Source: Corynebacterium haematomassiliense (lineage in GTDB: Bacteria; Actinomycetota; Actinomycetes; Mycobacteriales; Mycobacteriaceae). Taken from it: a DNA stretch of 64,000 bases. A program made the translations under genes and the position numbers. The stretch lies in the NCBI RefSeq assembly GCF_013978595.1, contig NZ_JACDTZ010000001.1:1674001-1738000 (forward strand), written 5' to 3'. Of the stretch, positions 8,362 to 16,342 are shown in pieces (positions within the stretch are counted from its first letter, which is position 1; each line of letters opens with the position of its first letter). The notes below the pieces were generated by a model, which ran no database searches, was not told the DNA's origin, and saw nothing but the letters and a program-made list of their open reading frames with translations.

Positions 8362-9933
8362 ATGCACGCCACGACTTTCACCGCAGACCAGGTCCGGGCC
8401 GCGGAAGCACCGTTGCTGGATTCCCAGTCGCACCCCGACGAGCTCATGCAGTCGGCGGCGCACGCGGTGTTCGAGGCGGCGAAGGCGATGCTTGCGGACG
8501 GCACGGGCGGCCGCACGCTCGTGCTCGCCGGGCCGGGCGGCAACGGCGGCGACGCGCTCTACGCCGGCGCTGAGCTGCTGCTCGCCGGCCACAACGTGGA
8601 TGCGTTGCTGACTGCCGGACACGCCCAAGAGCGGGCCCTTTCGGCGTTCACCAACGCCGGCGGCACCGTGCTGGAACGGCTGCCGGAAGGTTCCGCGGAA
8701 TACGCCCTTGCCATCGACGGCATCACCGGCATCGGCGGATCCGGCGGGCTGCGCGGGGAACTCGCAGACGTGGTTGCATGGCTTCAGGGCGTAAAGGTTT
8801 TGGCCGTGGACGTGCCCTCTGGCGTTGACGCGGACACCGGCGAGGCTGGCGAGCTGCACGTCGCCGCCGACGCCACCGTCACGTTCGGCGGGTGGCGACG
8901 CGCACACGCGCTTGCCCCGGAGTGCGGGGTGCAGCTACTCGCGGACATCGGCCTGCCGGGGCGCCCGCTGCACAGTGCGCTGTTGGAAACCCTGCCGGAA
9001 TGGGCGCATGAGGGCCCTGAGCTCGTGCTTGCCAACCGGGCCGTGCCAGGCCCCGGCCAGTGGCCTAGCTCCCTGATTCCGCTGCCAGCCGCGCCAGTCC
9101 AACCCGTCGAGCCAGGTCCGTACGACGACAAGTACAGCGGGGGAGTAGTGGGCGTCCGCGCAGGTAGTGACGGATATCCGGGTGCCGCGCTACTCGCCGT
9201 GTCTGGTGCTGTACACGCCTCGCCGGCAATGGTGCGCTACGCCGGTCCGCAGGCCGCTGAGGTGGTGCGGGCACATCCGGAGGTCGTCGTCACGCAAACG
9301 CTCGAGGATGCGGGACGGGTGCAGGCCTGGGTGTTCGGCCCTGGCGCCGGCACCGACAAGGCGGCCGCCGCTGAGCTCTCCTGGATCTTGCGCCAGGAGG
9401 TGCCAGTGCTCATCGACGCCGACGGCCTCACCCTCCTCGCCGAACACCCTGACCTGCGCCAACAGGTGGCCAAACGGCAGCAGACTACAGTGCTCACGCC
9501 CCACGACGGCGAGTTCGCGCGCCTCCAGAAAGCGGCCGGAGTTGCCGCGGGAATCCGCTTCGAAGAGACACTCGCCCTCGCTGCAACGCTGTGCGCGACC
9601 ATCGTGCGCAAGGGCCGAATCACCCTGGTCGCGCCGGAGGACGAGCCGCACCTGATCCACGCCGTCGACGCCGGCCATTCTTGGGCTGCGACACCCGGCT
9701 CCGGCGACGTGCTCGCTGGCATCATGGGTGCGCACCTGGCGCTGGCTGCGGCACGCACCCCATACGCCGACGCCGCCATAGCCGCCACAACCACCGGGGC
9801 GGTGACCGTCCACGCGCTCGCAGCGTCACTCGCCGCCGAGACCCCGTTCGGCCCCGCCACCGCGCCGGCTAGCCGCATCGCCGAATTTGTCCGCCCCGCG
9901 ACCGCGCTATGCACCCGGGACACCCATGCTTGA
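8362..9933 (+). CDS. nnr: Bifunctional NAD(P)H-hydrate epimerase / ADP-dependent dehydratase
   Basis: A 523-residue fusion enzyme that repairs hydrated NADH and NADPH. The N-terminal YjeF domain (about 1-210) epimerises the S/R forms and contains GPGGNGGDA at about residues 57-65 and the acidic DVPSGVDADTG loop. The C-terminal ribokinase-like domain (about 240-515) is the dehydratase, with VLTPHDGEF and the ATPGSGDVLAGI nucleotide-binding loop. The ATG at 8362 starts MHATTFTADQVRAAEA, the usual family opening; a GTG three codons earlier is an alternative. It lies 21 nt after the glycosylase and overlaps the next gene by 8 nt, so the three are probably one transcript. Confidence 0.93.
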   Translation: MHATTFTADQVRAAEAPLLDSQSHPDELMQSAAHAVFEAAKAMLADGTGGRTLVLAGPGGNGGDALYAGAELLLAGHNVDALLTAGHAQERALSAFTNAGGTVLERLPEGSAEYALAIDGITGIGGSGGLRGELADVVAWLQGVKVLAVDVPSGVDADTGEAGELHVAADATVTFGGWRRAHALAPECGVQLLADIGLPGRPLHSALLETLPEWAHEGPELVLANRAVPGPGQWPSSLIPLPAAPVQPVEPGPYDDKYSGGVVGVRAGSDGYPGAALLAVSGAVHASPAMVRYAGPQAAEVVRAHPEVVVTQTLEDAGRVQAWVFGPGAGTDKAAAAELSWILRQEVPVLIDADGLTLLAEHPDLRQQVAKRQQTTVLTPHDGEFARLQKAAGVAAGIRFEETLALAATLCATIVRKGRITLVAPEDEPHLIHAVDAGHSWAATPGSGDVLAGIMGAHLALAAARTPYADAAIAATTTGAVTVHALAASLAAETPFGPATAPASRIAEFVRPATALCTRDTHA

Positions 9934-10882
9934 CGCCGTCGTTGTCGGCGCCGGCCAGTCCGGCCTGGCCGTGTCGTACTACCTGCGTAAATATGGCGCT
10001 TCGTTTGTTGTTCTCGACGCCTCCGATGAGCCCGGCGGGGCATGGCCGCACTACTGGGACGCACTGACTCTGTTCTCCCGCGCGGAGTTTTCTAACCTGC
10101 CCGGCTGGCCCATGCCCCACTACGACGGCTACCCGCCGCGCGATCACGTCGTTGAGTATTTGTCCGACTACGAGCAGCGCTACGACCTGCCCATCCGACG
10201 AGGTGAGCGCGTCAAACACGTGCTTCACGACGGCTCCGCTTTCCACCTCAACGGCCACTCCACCCGCAATGTGGTGATGGCCACCGGCATCTGGTCCGCA
10301 CCGTTTGTGCCCTTCATCCCCGGGTCGTTCGCGGGGGAGCAGGGGCACTCGGCTCAGTATCGGCGGCCGGAGGATTTCGCCGGGCAGCGCGTCGCTGTCG
10401 TCGGGGGCGGAAACTCCGGTGCGCAGATCGTCGCGGACCTCGCACTCGGCGGGGTGGACGTGCAATGGTTCACCCGCCGACCGCCCGCGTTCATGCCGGA
10501 GGATGTCGACGGCGAGCAGCTTTTCCGCCGTAACCGCGAGCGCTTCGTCGCCATCTCACGCGGCGAGGACGATCCCGGAGGCGCCGATTTCGGCGGCGAC
10601 ATCGTCCTCGTCCCCGAAGTCCGCCGGGCCCGATCACTCGATCTGCTGGACGCCGAACCCATGGTCGAGTCGTTGGACGAGCTCTCGGATTTCGACGCCC
10701 TGATCTGGGCCACCGGCTTCCGCCCCGCACTGTCTCCCGTGCGGGGGTTGGAGCGCGGCCTGGACACGCCCGGCCTGTTCGTCCTGGGCTTCGACTCGCT
10801 CAACGGCCCCGGCGCCGGGACCATCGGCGGTGTGAGCCCCTTCGCCCGCAACATCGCCCGGCGCATCGCGAGCAAGGGCTAG
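9926..10882 (+). CDS. FAD/NAD(P)H-dependent flavoprotein monooxygenase (ArsO-like)
   Basis: A 318-residue group B-type flavin monooxygenase. The FAD-binding Rossmann motif VVGAGQSGLA is at about residues 5-14 and a second dinucleotide motif VVGGGNSGAQ is near 158-167. The sequence ends with an ATG box-like stretch LIWATGFRP. Similar proteins are called ArsO when next to arsenic genes, but no arsenic genes adjoin here, so the substrate is unknown. The ATG overlaps the last 8 nt of the NAD(P)H-hydrate repair gene, showing translational coupling. It is the last gene before the repeat-rich spacer that borders the copper island. Confidence 0.85.
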   Translation: MLDAVVVGAGQSGLAVSYYLRKYGASFVVLDASDEPGGAWPHYWDALTLFSRAEFSNLPGWPMPHYDGYPPRDHVVEYLSDYEQRYDLPIRRGERVKHVLHDGSAFHLNGHSTRNVVMATGIWSAPFVPFIPGSFAGEQGHSAQYRRPEDFAGQRVAVVGGGNSGAQIVADLALGGVDVQWFTRRPPAFMPEDVDGEQLFRRNRERFVAISRGEDDPGGADFGGDIVLVPEVRRARSLDLLDAEPMVESLDELSDFDALIWATGFRPALSPVRGLERGLDTPGLFVLGFDSLNGPGAGTIGGVSPFARNIARRIASKG

Positions 10883-10934
10883 CGCGTCCGCCCCATAACC
10901 GCGGATCCAGTTATCAGGTCCTCAACAATCGCTG

Positions 10935-10975
10935 TTTTACGCCGAATAGCTGGGCCCTTGTAGCTGGAAACAGCC
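10935..10975 (+). repeat. Repeat D, copy 1
   Basis: This 41-bp block matches 11176-11216 at 37 of 41 positions. It contains GCCGAATAGCTGG followed by CTTGTAGCTGG and ends ACAGCC. It shares the core AATAGYTGG with the other repeat type in this spacer. Confidence 0.75.
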
Positions 10976-11013
10976 CACCGACCCAGACATCCCGGCTCGA
11001 ATTTGGTGGGTGC

Positions 11014-11056
11014 GGACCAATAGTTGGTCCCTGCTTGATTGTCCACAATGCGGAGT
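11014..11056 (+). repeat. Repeat A: hairpin GGACCAA-TAG-TTGGTCC plus TTGTCC element
   Basis: A perfect 7-bp inverted repeat around a TAG centre is followed after 8 nt by ATTGTCCACAATGCGGAGT. The same two-part layout recurs at 43776-43818 downstream of leuS, and in part at 11138-11170. Confidence 0.7.
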
Positions 11057-11137
11057 TGTGGAGTCCGCAAGCTCAGCACCGATGACACCAACATCGAAAC
11101 CGCCATCCGCGCCTTGCTCCTCAAATCGTTTGTCCGC

Positions 11138-11170
11138 AACCAATAGTTGGCCCACCTCCAGTTGTCCGCA
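11138..11170 (+). repeat. Repeat A-type, partial copy
   Basis: Contains AACCAATAGTTGGCCCACC followed by AGTTGTCCGCA. The palindromic arms are shorter (CCAA/TTGG) than in the copy at 11014, but spacing and order of the two elements are kept. Confidence 0.6.
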
Positions 11171-11175
11171 TCCCC

Positions 11176-11216
11176 TTTTATGCCGAATAGCTGGAACCTT
11201 GTAGCTGGGAACAGCC
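11176..11216 (+). repeat. Repeat D, copy 2
   Basis: Same orientation as 10935-10975, with four differences in 41 bp. Together the two copies bracket the A-type copies. Confidence 0.75.
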
Positions 11217-11412
11217 GACTGGACCTCGGCCCCCACAGTAGCCGGGCCCCCCGGCCGCGGCCTGCAAGCGCACGCCGTGGGCGCCGGCTCGCCTGGCCCG
11301 TTGAGCGAAAGTGGGCGCATCGCGGGCGGACGGCGTGTCGGTGAGGATCAGGCGTGGAGGGCGTCGTGAGGGCTTCCCGCCGTGTCCTGGAACGCGGCCT
11401 CGGGGTCCGGGA

Positions 11413-11718
11413 TTAGGAGCGGACGAGTCGGTTGATGGCGTCGGTGGCTTCCTGTATCTTCTCGACGGCCGCCTCGTCGCTGAGCTTCGCTGCGTCGAGC
11501 ACACAGTGCTTGAGATGATCGTCGAGTAGACCGGTCGCGACCCCCTGGAGGGCGCGGGTCAGGGCGGATACCTGGGTGAGGATGTCGATGCAGTATTTCT
11601 CTTCATCGATCATCTTCGCGATCCCTCGGGCTTGACCCTCAATGCGCTTCATACGGCCGAGGTAGCGCTCCTTGTCGTTGATGTATCCGTGCTGATGAGA
11701 ATCGGTGTCGACAGACAT
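11413..11718 (-). CDS. csoR: CsoR-type copper-sensing repressor (first copy)
   Basis: A 101-residue all-helical metal-sensing repressor of the CsoR/RcnR family. The Cu(I) ligand set Cys-His-Cys is complete: Cys43 (KYCIDIL), His68 and Cys72 (DDHLKHC). These proteins bind GC-rich inverted repeats and leave DNA when Cu(I) binds. ATG 11718 is preferred because the AAGG site is then 8 nt away; ATG 11724 is also possible. It starts about 10 nt after the CopB-type ATPase and is the last gene of the YdhK-copB-csoR operon, so it probably represses its own operon through the operator at 14668-14685. Confidence 0.92.
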   Translation of the reverse strand: MSVDTDSHQHGYINDKERYLGRMKRIEGQARGIAKMIDEEKYCIDILTQVSALTRALQGVATGLLDDHLKHCVLDAAKLSDEAAVEKIQEATDAINRLVRS

Positions 11719-11728
11719 GGGCATGTCC

Positions 11729-13966
11729 TTACTTCTGGCGTTCCAGGACGGAACGCGTGCTGGCTTCGGGTGTGAGGTCGATGCGCCGCAGGAGTTGGGC
11801 GTTGAGCGCGACGACCACGGTGGAGGCCGACATCAGGATCGCGCCGATCGACATTGGCAGGACGAATCCCACCGGTGCCAGGATGCCGGCCGCAAGCGGC
11901 ACGGAGATGAGGTTGTATCCGGCGGCCCACCACAGGTTCTGCTTCATCTTACCGTATGCGCGTCGTGAGAGCTGGATGATGGAGAGCACCGACCGGGGGT
12001 CGGAGCTGGCCAGGATCACCCCGGCCGAGGCGATGGCGACATCGGTGCCGGCGCCGATCGCGATGCCGACGTCGGCCTGGGCCAGTGCCGGGGCGTCGTT
12101 GACGCCGTCGCCGACCATGGCGACCTTCTTGCCCTCGTGCTGCAGTTGGGCGACCTTGGCGGACTTGTCCTCGGGGCGGACGCCGGCGAAGACGCGGTCG
12201 ATGCCGAGCTCCCGTCCGACCTCGTTCGCCACGGCCTCGGCGTCGCCGGTGATCATGACGACCTCGACGCTCAGGGCGTGGAGGGCGTCGACGGCGTTGC
12301 GGGATTCGGGGCGGATCTCGTCGGCGAGCTTGAGGCCGCCGACCACCTGGCCGTCGCGGAGGACGTGCAGGATGATCGCGCCCTCAGAACGCCATTCCTC
12401 GGCTGTGCCGACCTCGTGCTGGCCGGTCTCCTCAAGCAGCCGGGGGCCGCCGACGCGGACCTCCTGGCCGGCGACAGTCGCGGTGACTCCGACGGCGGGC
12501 GAGGATGAGAAGCCGCTGGCCTGCTGAAGGGCGAGGCCCTTGTCCTTGGCGGCGGCGACGATGGCCTTGGCGAGCGGGTGCTCGCTGTCGGCCTCGGCCG
12601 AGGCCGCGAGGGCGAGGACCTGGTCGGCGTCGAGGTCGCCGGTCGGTTCGACGCCGGTGACGGTGGGCTCGCCCTTGGTCAGTGTGCCGGTCTTGTCGAA
12701 GAGCACTGCGTCGACCTGCCGCATCGACTCCAGGGCGAGGCGGTCCTTGACCAGCACGCCGCCGCGGGCGGCGCGCTCGGTGGCGATGGAGACCACGAGC
12801 GGGATCGCCAGGCCGAGGGCGTGGGGGCAGGCGATGACGAGTACGGTGATGGTACGGACCACGGCCTCGTCGGGCATGCCGATGAGCGTCCAGACGACAG
12901 CGGTGACCAGCGCCGCGCCGAGAGCGAACCAGAACAGCCAGGCCGCGGCCTTGTCGGCGATCCGCTGGGCGCGGGAGGAGGAGTTCTGGGCCTCGGTGAC
13001 GAGCCGGTTGATCCCGGCCAGGGCGGTGTCGTCGCCGGTGGCGGTGATTTTCACCCGCAGGCCGGAGTCGGTGGCGACGGTGCCGGCGGTAGCTGTCTCG
13101 CCCTCGCCCCGAGAGACCGGGCGGGACTCGCCGGTGATCATGGACTCGTCCATGTCGGCGCGGCCGTCGACGATGGTGCCGTCGGCCGGAACGCTGCCGC
13201 CGGGGCGCACGATCACGACGTCACCCACAACGAGGTCGGCTGGGGCCACCTTAACGACGTTCTCGCCCTCGACGCGCTCGGCCTCGTCGGGCAGCAGTGC
13301 AGCCAACGAGTCGAGCGCCGAGGTGGTCTGGGCCAGGGAGCGCATCTCGATCCAGTGGCCCAGCAGCATGATCACGATCAGCAGCGCCAGCTCCCACCAG
13401 AACTCCAGCTCGTGATGGACAAGCCCGAGGGTCGCGGCCCAGGAGGCGAAGAAGGCCACCGTGATCGCCAGAGCGATGAGCAGCATCATCCCGGGCTTGC
13501 GGGACTTCAACTCGCTGACGGCGCCGGTGAGGAAGGGCCTGCCGCCCCAGACGTACATGACGGTGCCCAGTACCGCGGCGACCCAGCCCGCCCAGCCGGG
13601 GACCTCGTAGCCCAGCAGCATGGAGAACATCGGCGAGAGGGTGACCGCGGGGATGGCGATGACGAGGTTGATCCAAAACAGCCGGCGGAACTGGCCAACG
13701 TGGTCCCCGTGGCCGCCATGGCCGCTGTGATCTCCGTGGCCGCCATGGCCGCTGTGATCTCCGTGGACACCGTTCTCATCGAGGCCCGTGTGGTCTGAGT
13801 GCTGCCCGTGGTTCATGGCGTGGCCCTGGTGTCCAGTGTGCTGGCCCTCGTGCGTGCCGTGCGCCTCCGCCGAGGCGTGTGCGGACACAGACCCGTGGTG
13901 ATGCTCGCCGTGAGCGGGTGCATCGGTTCCGTGACCGTGGTGCTGGTGTGAGTTCGGGTCCGTCAT
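11729..13966 (-). CDS. copB: P1B-type heavy-metal ATPase, CopB class (CPH)
   Basis: A 745-residue copper-translocating ATPase. The first 90 or so residues are extremely His-rich and contain no CxxC metal domain. The transmembrane metal site is Cys-Pro-His (residues 380-382), the signature of the P1B-3 group that exports Cu(II) or Cu(I)/Ag(I). The phosphorylated residue is Asp424 in DKTGT, with TGES in the actuator domain, SEHPLAKAI in the nucleotide domain and [12 protein letters not shown] in the hinge. The His tail includes a duplicated HGDHSGHGG unit encoded by a 27-bp tandem repeat. It lies 63 nt downstream of the YdhK-type lipoprotein gene and just upstream of csoR, in one operon. Confidence 0.94.
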   Translation of the reverse strand: MTDPNSHQHHGHGTDAPAHGEHHHGSVSAHASAEAHGTHEGQHTGHQGHAMNHGQHSDHTGLDENGVHGDHSGHGGHGDHSGHGGHGDHVGQFRRLFWINLVIAIPAVTLSPMFSMLLGYEVPGWAGWVAAVLGTVMYVWGGRPFLTGAVSELKSRKPGMMLLIALAITVAFFASWAATLGLVHHELEFWWELALLIVIMLLGHWIEMRSLAQTTSALDSLAALLPDEAERVEGENVVKVAPADLVVGDVVIVRPGGSVPADGTIVDGRADMDESMITGESRPVSRGEGETATAGTVATDSGLRVKITATGDDTALAGINRLVTEAQNSSSRAQRIADKAAAWLFWFALGAALVTAVVWTLIGMPDEAVVRTITVLVIACPHALGLAIPLVVSIATERAARGGVLVKDRLALESMRQVDAVLFDKTGTLTKGEPTVTGVEPTGDLDADQVLALAASAEADSEHPLAKAIVAAAKDKGLALQQASGFSSSPAVGVTATVAGQEVRVGGPRLLEETGQHEVGTAEEWRSEGAIILHVLRDGQVVGGLKLADEIRPESRNAVDALHALSVEVVMITGDAEAVANEVGRELGIDRVFAGVRPEDKSAKVAQLQHEGKKVAMVGDGVNDAPALAQADVGIAIGAGTDVAIASAGVILASSDPRSVLSIIQLSRRAYGKMKQNLWWAAGYNLISVPLAAGILAPVGFVLPMSIGAILMSASTVVVALNAQLLRRIDLTPEASTRSVLERQK
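13708..13761 (-). repeat. 27-bp perfect tandem duplication in copB
   Basis: Two identical 27-bp units (13708-13734 and 13735-13761) encode the nine-residue unit HGDHSGHGG twice. It is an in-frame expansion of the His-rich metal-binding tail and probably varies in copy number between strains. Confidence 0.9.
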
Positions 13967-14029
13967 CGTTCTTCTCCTTCGTCATCGAGCCATGCCGCTC
14001 ACCCGGTCGCCGGGCAAGCGAACGTCGGC

Positions 14030-14638
14030 TCAGGGCGCTGGTTGGATCTCGCTCTCGACGACCCACTTGTGGTTCGTCATCTTCATGCCGTCCGTCTCGT
14101 AGTCGACCATGTAGACCGTCTCATCGGTGGACGAAGCGATGGTGGCCCTCGCGCCCTCCATGCCCTCCATGTGCTTGGCGAGCAGCGTCACCGCTGTGCC
14201 ATCGGTCAGGCGCTCGTCGCCGGCATCCTCGATTTCTTCCTGCACGACCCACTTGTGGTCCGTGACGGGGTCGCCGCCACCTGCGTTAGTGTAGTTCACG
14301 GAGTACGTGTACGTGTCGAATGCGCCGGAGATCGTCGCTGTCGCACCGTCCATGCCTTCCATGTGGTCGGCCGTGAGCTGTACCTCTGTGCCGACCGGGT
14401 ATGTGGGGTCACTGGCTTCGGCGATACCCTCGGGTGCCGGTCCGCCGTCCATCGGGTGCTCCATCGAGTGATCCATTTCCTCATCTCCGCTTTCTGCATT
14501 GTCGCCGCCGTGGCCCTGCTCCTCAGTAGCCGAAGGGTCGGTCTGCTGGTCTTCGTCTGCTCCGCTGCTGCAACCGGCGAGCACGAGTGTCACTCCGAGC
14601 ACTCCTGCTGCCAGCCCTGCTCGCAGTCTCCTCTGCAT
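14030..14638 (-). CDS. YdhK-family lipoprotein (DUF1541 repeats)
   Basis: A 202-residue secreted lipoprotein. It has a signal peptide with lipobox LAGC (Cys23), then an acidic Met/His-rich stretch (about 45-65, with MDHSMEHPMD), then two copies of the YdhK/DUF1541 unit at about 80-137 and 145-200. Each unit carries HMEGM and ends HKWVV. Members of this family often accompany copper-efflux genes and may bind copper outside the membrane through Met/His residues. ATG 14638 follows AAAGGAGC. It is the first gene of the YdhK-copB-csoR operon behind a promoter containing a CsoR-like operator. Confidence 0.88.
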   Translation of the reverse strand: MQRRLRAGLAAGVLGVTLVLAGCSSGADEDQQTDPSATEEQGHGGDNAESGDEEMDHSMEHPMDGGPAPEGIAEASDPTYPVGTEVQLTADHMEGMDGATATISGAFDTYTYSVNYTNAGGGDPVTDHKWVVQEEIEDAGDERLTDGTAVTLLAKHMEGMEGARATIASSTDETVYMVDYETDGMKMTNHKWVVESEIQPAP

Positions 14639-14663
14639 GTCAGCTCCTTTCATCATGACACCT

Positions 14664-14692
14664 ACCCTATACCCCCCAGGGGTACTAGTCAA
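14664..14692 (-). promoter_or_regulatory. Promoter with CsoR-type operator for the YdhK-copB-csoR operon
   Basis: On the minus strand TTGACT (14687-14692) and TAGGGT (14664-14669) are 17 nt apart. The spacer holds the inverted repeat GTACCCC-TGG-GGGGTAT (14668-14685, extending into the -10 region). TACCCC/GGGGTA arms are the hallmark of CsoR operators. Repressor binding there would block polymerase. Seen: repeat and hexamers. Inferred: CsoR binding. Confidence 0.75.
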
Positions 14693-14735
14693 GGATTGCG
14701 CGTTGTACCGGCGTGAATCGATCGAATTGTCCTTC

Positions 14736-15065
14736 TCAGAGGGACTGCTCATGTTGGATGGGCAATGCGGCGATGAGGGGATGGTCGAAGCCCGCCGGTC
14801 CGATCTTCGCGGCTCCACCGGGAGAACCAAATTCGTCGAAGAACTCGACGTTGGCCTTGTAGTAGTCAGACCATTCGTCGGGCAGGTCGTCTTCGTAGTA
14901 GATGGCCTCGACGGGACAAACCGGTTCGCAGGCTCCGCAGTCAACGCATTCGTCGGGATGGATGTAGAGCGAGCGTTCGCCCTCGTAGATGCAGTCGACA
15001 GGACATTCGTCGATGCAGGCGCGGTCCTTGACGTCCGCGCAGGGAAGCGCGATCGCATAGGTCAT
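14736..15065 (-). CDS. fdxA: Ferredoxin, FdxA type (7Fe/8Fe)
   Basis: A 109-residue bacterial ferredoxin with two iron-sulphur cluster motifs. The first is built on Cys9, Cys17, Cys21 and Cys25 (CIDECPVDC). The second is [11 protein letters not shown] with Cys40, Cys43, Cys46 and Cys50. The C-terminal extension (about 60-109) is typical of actinobacterial FdxA. It transfers single electrons to partner enzymes such as cytochromes P450 or oxidoreductases. It lies last in the csoR2-oxidoreductase-MFS-fdxA array, 89 nt after the MFS gene. A chromosomal FdxA normally sits elsewhere in corynebacteria, so this copy probably came with the island. Confidence 0.92.
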   Translation of the reverse strand: MTYAIALPCADVKDRACIDECPVDCIYEGERSLYIHPDECVDCGACEPVCPVEAIYYEDDLPDEWSDYYKANVEFFDEFGSPGGAAKIGPAGFDHPLIAALPIQHEQSL

Positions 15066-15154
15066 GGCTGCTCTTCTTGGTCGGGTGCGGTTCGGCGGCG
15101 AGAGTCGGTGGGGAGTTCGGAGAAGTCGTCAGTCTCTGCCGGATCTGCGGCCGG

Positions 15155-16339
15155 CTAAGGAATGCGCAGGCGTAGGACGGTGGCTGCAAGGCTGAGGGCG
15201 ATGATGATCGCACCGAGGACTGTCATCGTTCCTGACAGGGTGAGTACCGGCACGAGCAACCCGGCGACGATGGTGGGCACGCCGAATGCCAGGTAGGCGA
15301 CCGTGTAGATCACAGCCATCACGGCGGCGCGTTCCGACGATGCCGTGTGGGGCATGAGTGTGCGCAGCACCCCGAGGAACGCTGTGCCGAACCCGGAACC
15401 GACGATCGCGACCGACACGACGTAGGCCGGGTAGGAACCGAGTGCGAGGGCGACGATGCTCGCTGCGGTGCCGAATGCCAGGGCGCTGGTCGCATACAGG
15501 CTGATGGTGCGGGCGGAACGCCGCTGCAGGACGGACGAGGCGGTGATTCCGGAGATCGCCAGTGCGAAGATGACGATGCCCGCGTGGGTGTGCGTGGAGC
15601 CCCCGAGCTCACTGCCGACGAGGCCGGCTCCGAGCGCGAGGAAGAGTCCGTTGGTCGCCCACCCGGCGATAATCGCGGGCACACCGGCGGTGAACATGCG
15701 GCGCAGGTGCAGTGGCACCATAAACCGCGGGCGGAGGTCGCCACGTCGTATCCGGGTCTTGGGGACCAGTTCCGGTGTGCTCCACACCGTCGCTGCCACG
15801 GTGAGGAAGGCGAGCACGAGCGGGCCGAAGACCGCAGCTGTCGGTTCGGGGGTGAGATCGAGGAGCAGCGCAGCACCGAGTGCCCCGGTCCCGAGACCGA
15901 TCATCGGCCCGATCGTGTTCCACAGGGCTGCGATGTTCGGATGCGACGGCGGCTCGAAGTCGATCATCATCGCCGACAGGGCCGGGATGAGCAGACCCGC
16001 TGCGAGTCCTTGCAGAGCGCGGGCGACCAGGAGTGTCGCGAGGCTGTCGGCGAACCAGAACATGGCCAGGCTGAGTGCCAGCGCCAGGGAACCGGCGGTT
16101 ACGACCGGACGTCGGCCGATGTGATCGGAGAGCGGTCCGAGGTAGAGCAGCGCGGCCAGGAGGGTGAAGGTGTAGACCGCGAATACGAGTGTGGTGGCGA
16201 CGGGGACGAGTCCGAGCTGTTCTGCGATCTGGGGGTAGAACAACGACGGCGCGCTGGCAGCCGCCATCATGAGAATGGTCGCTGCCATCGCGAGCGCGAA
16301 ACCCCGCCGCGGGATCTGCCTCGTATAGTCGCCCGCCAT
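15155..16339 (-). CDS. MFS transporter, DHA-type efflux
   Basis: A 394-residue membrane protein with about 12 predicted helices. It has the MFS motif A-like loop GPLSDHIGRRP between helices 2 and 3 (about residues 69-79), and an antiporter motif C-like Gly-rich helix 5 (GPMIGLGTGALGA). It resembles drug/proton antiporters. It starts 3 nt after the stop of the FAD oxidoreductase gene, so the two are translated together. The substrate is unknown. Its place in an array led by a CsoR-type repressor suggests export of a metal complex or a redox-active compound. Confidence 0.88.
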   Translation of the reverse strand: MAGDYTRQIPRRGFALAMAATILMMAAASAPSLFYPQIAEQLGLVPVATTLVFAVYTFTLLAALLYLGPLSDHIGRRPVVTAGSLALALSLAMFWFADSLATLLVARALQGLAAGLLIPALSAMMIDFEPPSHPNIAALWNTIGPMIGLGTGALGAALLLDLTPEPTAAVFGPLVLAFLTVAATVWSTPELVPKTRIRRGDLRPRFMVPLHLRRMFTAGVPAIIAGWATNGLFLALGAGLVGSELGGSTHTHAGIVIFALAISGITASSVLQRRSARTISLYATSALAFGTAASIVALALGSYPAYVVSVAIVGSGFGTAFLGVLRTLMPHTASSERAAVMAVIYTVAYLAFGVPTIVAGLLVPVLTLSGTMTVLGAIIIALSLAATVLRLRIP

Positions 16340-16342
16340 CGT

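Larger units (their letters stand above)
10883..11412. other. 530-bp gene-free spacer with short interspersed repeats
   Basis: No credible gene is seen between the monooxygenase stop and the csoR stop. The spacer holds four copies of a short repeat (10935-10975, 11014-11056, 11138-11170 and 11176-11216), described separately, all sharing the core AATAGYTGG. It marks the left edge of the copper island. Rather unconvincing open frames cross it on both strands and are left out. Confidence 0.7.

Noticed and set aside
10935-11216. D repeats as attachment sites of an integrated element
   Set aside because: Both copies lie on the same side of the copper island and no matching copy was found at its right edge; no integrase gene is present.
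12578-13798. Long plus-strand frame opposite copB
   Set aside because: Shadow frame of a GC-rich gene; the minus strand holds all P-type ATPase motifs.
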